From Isoetes taiwanensis (lineage: Eukaryota; Streptophyta; Lycopodiopsida; Isoetales; Isoetaceae), in assembly GCA_021234155.1 (NCBI GenBank), contig JAJEKV010000012.1:7468448-7532447 (forward strand): a stretch of DNA of 64,000 bases. The letters are read 5' to 3'. Of the stretch, positions 61,123 to 64,000 are shown in pieces (the stretch's first letter is position 1; each line of letters opens with the position of its first letter). Under the pieces are notes generated by a model. It made no database searches. It was not told the origin of the DNA and worked only from the letters and a program-made list of their open reading frames with translations. The translations under genes were made by a program, and so were the position numbers.

Positions 61123-61157
<35 letters not shown>
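61123..61157. repeat. Poly-A tract of about 35 bases
   Basis: A single uninterrupted A-run follows a C-rich stretch. It may mark the tail of an old retroposed sequence, but no body or target duplication was recognised. Confidence 0.8.
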
Positions 61158-61160
<3 letters not shown>

Positions 61161-61312
61161 CTAAAGCTTGGGTCAAGAATTGCATTATTTTAATGTTTAT
61201 CGGGCCACTAAATCGAGGTCCAGCTAAATCGAAAAGTAGCGCACCAAAATAAGATGTACTTATTGGATCAAATCGAAGATTCTCAGGACCAAAGGTTGGC
61301 ATTTTGGACTAG

Positions 61313-61465
61313 GTAATCTACGGGAGGGGGAGCATTCCGCCCCCTAGGGCCGAGGAGCCAGTGAGGCGATGCCGCGGCGAGCCGGCAGAGTCGCCGAGCC
61401 GCCAGTGTCGCGTCGCCGAGAGGCCCTGCGAAGGCGGAATGCCCTCCCCCTCTCCCGTAGATTAC
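61313..61465. mobile_element. 153-bp GC-rich foldback element
   Basis: GTAATCTACGGGAGGGGGAG at 61313 is mirrored by a segment ending CTCCCGTAGATTAC at 61465. The arms pair over about 30 bp with small bulges, out to CATTCCGCC/GGCGGAATG. The loop is very GC-rich with repeated GCCGAG wording. Its composition contrasts sharply with the AT-rich surroundings. No target duplication is clear. Confidence 0.7.
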
Positions 61466-61470
61466 GGGAC

Positions 61471-61699
61471 GTAATAAATGGTAGGTCCAAATTACGAACA
61501 TGATCGTGAACTAACTAGTCTCTGGCCTTAAAAAGCTTCAAATTAGAAACAATCAACTTCTTCCAACTTAACGCAAATAGTGGTGAATCTGAGAGCTAAC
61601 AAACAGGGGAACGGCGGCGCCGCTCTGCAAGCGGCAGAGGATATTGCGTGAAATAGAACACGCTCAATTTCACAGTAATTTGGACCTACCGTTTATTAC
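61471..61699. mobile_element. 229-bp element with 25-bp terminal inverted repeats
   Basis: GTAATAAATGGTAGGTCCAA at 61471 begins a 25-base arm. The reverse complement lies at 61675-61699 with one mismatch. It starts six bases after the preceding foldback. GGG occurs beside both outer ends. No coding capacity. Confidence 0.75.
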
Positions 61700-62175
61700 G
61701 GGTTCATAGACTCCTGGCACCACATTCAAATTCCAGCCATTTGGTCATTTGTTGTGCTTGGTTAACATTTTATTCTCCATTTTGCCAAAAATAAAAGCTC
61801 TGAAATCCAGAATAAATTCATAGTCATAGCCTAGTAGGTATTCATAAACCAAACATTCCCTTTTACGTTAAAATTGTCAAAGTTCTAGGATTGAATTCTT
61901 TAATCCGCCAAAGCCACAGCACTGCATTGTTTTGCAATTGTTGGGAGGATGGGGCGATGGCGGCCTCCTTCCTGCTCAGTGTTCTATACACGTCAGGAAC
62001 CACGTCAGCGATGCCTGCTCCAAAATAAAATTCTGATCAATTTGAACACTACTTTTTGCCAATCAAATGCTTGGGGATGCAAGCAGGCATGATTAAAACC
62101 TTTAGAATATTATAGGCTTGTAACGTCAGTACCTCCAACATAAACTGTTTATTCGCATGTTTTCAATCCATTGTT
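61700..62175. other. Putative promoter and 5' leader of the PPR gene
   Basis: There is no other gene. AT-rich sequence precedes the PPR start. No clear TATA box is placed with confidence. Confidence 0.35.
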
Positions 62176-64000
62176 ATGGTCGATCGCCATGCTGCAAAGA
62201 CTGCTACTACGTTCAGGTATGTTTTTGAAGTCTCGCGTCACCTATTTCTGTCTCTGTGTTTAACAGTGGCATTATCCTTAGGACTTTTGACTACATTAAA
62301 AAACTCTGTAAGAAAGAACGTCTAGATGAAGCAATTGGGGGTCTGGAAATCATGGAACAAATGGGTGTTCCTATTTCTAGAAATAAAATGCACTGGCTTC
62401 TGCAAGCATGCAAAGAAAGGAAAGACCATGGGCTTTGCAGGCGTGTGCAATCCATTATGGTCAGGAATGGGCTGGATCAGGGATCCCATTTAGCTGACAG
62501 TCTTATTCGTTACTATTCCTTTTGTGAATGTCTGGTGGGTGCAAGTGAAGCATTCAACAAAGTTATAGAACCAAGTATGTATACATGGAGTGCAATTTTT
62601 CAGGCGTATGCTATGCTGGAGGAGTCCAATCTGGCTGTAGAATTGTGCCACAGCATGGAACTCAAAGGAACTAAAATTGACAAACATCTATATGCTGCAC
62701 TTATCAAAGCATGCAAAGGATCACCTATTATGCAGGCAAGGCTCATCCATGGACTGATTATACAAGATGAGATGCAATTGGATGTCGTCTTGGGAAGTAC
62801 TCTCATAGACACGTATGCCAAATTTGGGTGCCTGAATGAGGCATGCAAACTCTTTGAGAAGTTGCCGAACAGGAATGTAGTTGCATGGGGCGTGCTGATT
62901 GCAGGATGTGCACAAAATGGAGCCGGGCTTCTCACATTAGAATATTTTAGGAAGATGTCAGAAGATGTCATAAATCCAGATTCAGTTGTATTATCAAATG
63001 CCTTGAGGGCTTGTGCTGGTATAGGACTGATAGAGAGAGGAAGGTTAATCCATGAACAAATTATCAAAGATAGTGACATATCAGGTGTTATTGCGAACAG
63101 CCTCATAGATATGTATGTTAAATGTGAAAGTGTGGAAGAAGCATGCAGAGTCTTCTACAAATTGACAATTCTTGACATCATGTCCTGGAATGCAATCATT
63201 AGTGGACTTGCTCGGCCAGGGTTAAGCTGTCTAGCTTTAGAATTTTTTACGGAAATGCAACGGCAGAAGGCAATAAAGCCAGACAAAGTAACATTTCTTA
63301 TCGTTTTGAAAGCATGTGGTTGTGAAAAGAGACTAGAAGATGGGCGCCTTATTCACGTAGCACTTATTGAAAGTGAAGTTGCATTAGATGATGTGTTGAA
63401 AACTGTCCTTATTGACATGTATGCCAAATGTGATAGCCTGAAGGAGGCACATGATACTTTTGAGTCATTGAGTACTCGAGATGTGATATCATGGGGAGCA
63501 ATTATTGCAGGATATGCTCAAGATGGAGATGGGCTTTCTGCTTTGCAACTATATGAGAAGATGGAACGAGAATATACAAGACCAGATGGTTTTATATTTG
63601 CAAGTATCTTGAATGCTTGTGGCAGCGTTGGATGCCTAGGACATGGAAGAATGGTTCATAAACAGGTTTTGGAAGATGGTCATAAATTAGATCTTATTTT
63701 GGGGAACAACCTTATTCACATGTATGTCAAATGTGGAAGCTTGGAGGAGGCTCATAAAGTCTTTAACACATTTTCCAAACAGGATGTTGTGTCTTGGAGT
63801 TTGCTGATCTCAGGATATGCAGAGCATGGTGAAGGTCTTGTTGGACTTAAGCTTTTTGAAGAGATGCAAAGTTGTGATGTACAGCCAGATGAAGTTACCT
63901 TTTTGGGTAGTTTGAGAGCATGTACTCAAATAGGAGCCTTAGAACAGGGAAGACGTATTCATGGGCAGATTATGGGCAATAGATTTATGTCAAAAATTTG
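62176..64000 (+). CDS. Pentatricopeptide repeat (PPR) protein, PLS type, 3' part beyond window
   Basis: PPR proteins bind organellar RNAs sequence-specifically and direct editing, splicing or stability. The frame is open from 62229 to the window end, giving about 590 residues, still incomplete. I place the start at ATG 62176, with a 13-codon exon joined at CAG|GTATGT (62216/62217) to 62267 after TTTAACAG. This skips the in-frame TGA at 62226. The intron would be only 50 bases; if it is not spliced, the first usable ATG is 62352. Repeats of 31-36 residues with PLS spacing follow. Many have LIDMYVKCESVEEA-like second helices and VSWNAIISG or VSWGAIIAG-like starts, with a RLIHxQII segment between. 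E or DYW domains would lie downstream of 64000. No stop or frameshift is seen. Minus-strand frames over this region are shadows. Confidence 0.88.

Larger units (their letters stand above)
59849..61312. other. AT-rich non-coding DNA
   Basis: There is no gene. It contains a doubled block at about 60858-60957, each copy with a 9-bp stem GAACCAAGT / ACTTGGTTC, and an A-run of about 35 bases at about 61123-61157. Confidence 0.5.

Noticed and set aside
62490-63106. Minus-strand open frames opposite the PPR gene
   Set aside because: They are mirror frames of the plus-strand PPR coding sequence, which reads as recognisable PPR motifs throughout.
1-64000. tRNA and rRNA genes
   Set aside because: No segment with a tRNA cloverleaf plus A and B boxes or rRNA signature was recognised by eye; a dedicated scan could still find one.

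Overview
This window looks like nuclear DNA of a land plant with a repeat-rich genome, most likely a homosporous fern of the Ceratopteris type. The grounds are a PLS-type PPR protein of the kind greatly expanded in ferns, a DUF7869-type transposon gene, large decayed retroelements, CACTA and Helitron DNA transposons, introns with plant-type GTATGT/TGCAG borders, and only two convincing host genes in 64 kb. The species call is inference; land plant is secure.

Layout. 1-11480: a Ty3/gypsy LTR retrotransposon on the minus strand (right LTR to 11480, gag-protease-extra RNase H, RT-RNase H and integrase between 9604 and 4222, left LTR ending at 1964 and cut by the window edge). Its left LTR is interrupted by a 596-bp inverted-repeat transposon that is absent from the right LTR. 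11481-13325: non-coding DNA with a degenerate tandem array. 13326-27913: a Helitron terminus, a LINE ORF1-like fragment, then a 3.5-kb unit present twice in tandem. The second copy carries a 6574-bp Helitron at 19824-26397, and the first copy supplies the exact empty site. 27919 onward: another Helitron terminus followed by about 6 kb of non-coding DNA with exon-like fragments and tandem duplications. 34326-34975: a LINE 3' remnant. 35101 to about 42710: a CACTA (En/Spm) transposon with transposase, DUF4218 and DUF4216 segments on the minus strand, a trapped PUB-domain gene fragment and a nested 5'-truncated LINE with an 18-bp target duplication.

44764-45370: a MITE and a small foldback. 46709-47206: a pseudogene of the EIN3-binding F-box (EBF) family. 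48390-49598: an intact four-exon nuclear gene for mitochondrial ribosomal protein uL15m, whose first intron appears to be GC-AG. 51695-54836: a LINE lacking most of its RT. 55751-57441: gag-like zinc-knuckle remnants. 57659-59848: a decayed DUF7869 transposon gene. 61313-61699: two adjacent palindromic elements. 62176-64000: the 5' part of a PPR gene that runs off the window.

The two functional genes act in organelle gene expression (mitochondrial ribosome; organellar RNA processing or editing). Almost everything else is transposon sequence, often nested. The most informative structures are the Helitron with its paralogous empty site, the retrotransposon with an extra RNase H before the RT, and the MITE present in only one of two sister LTRs.
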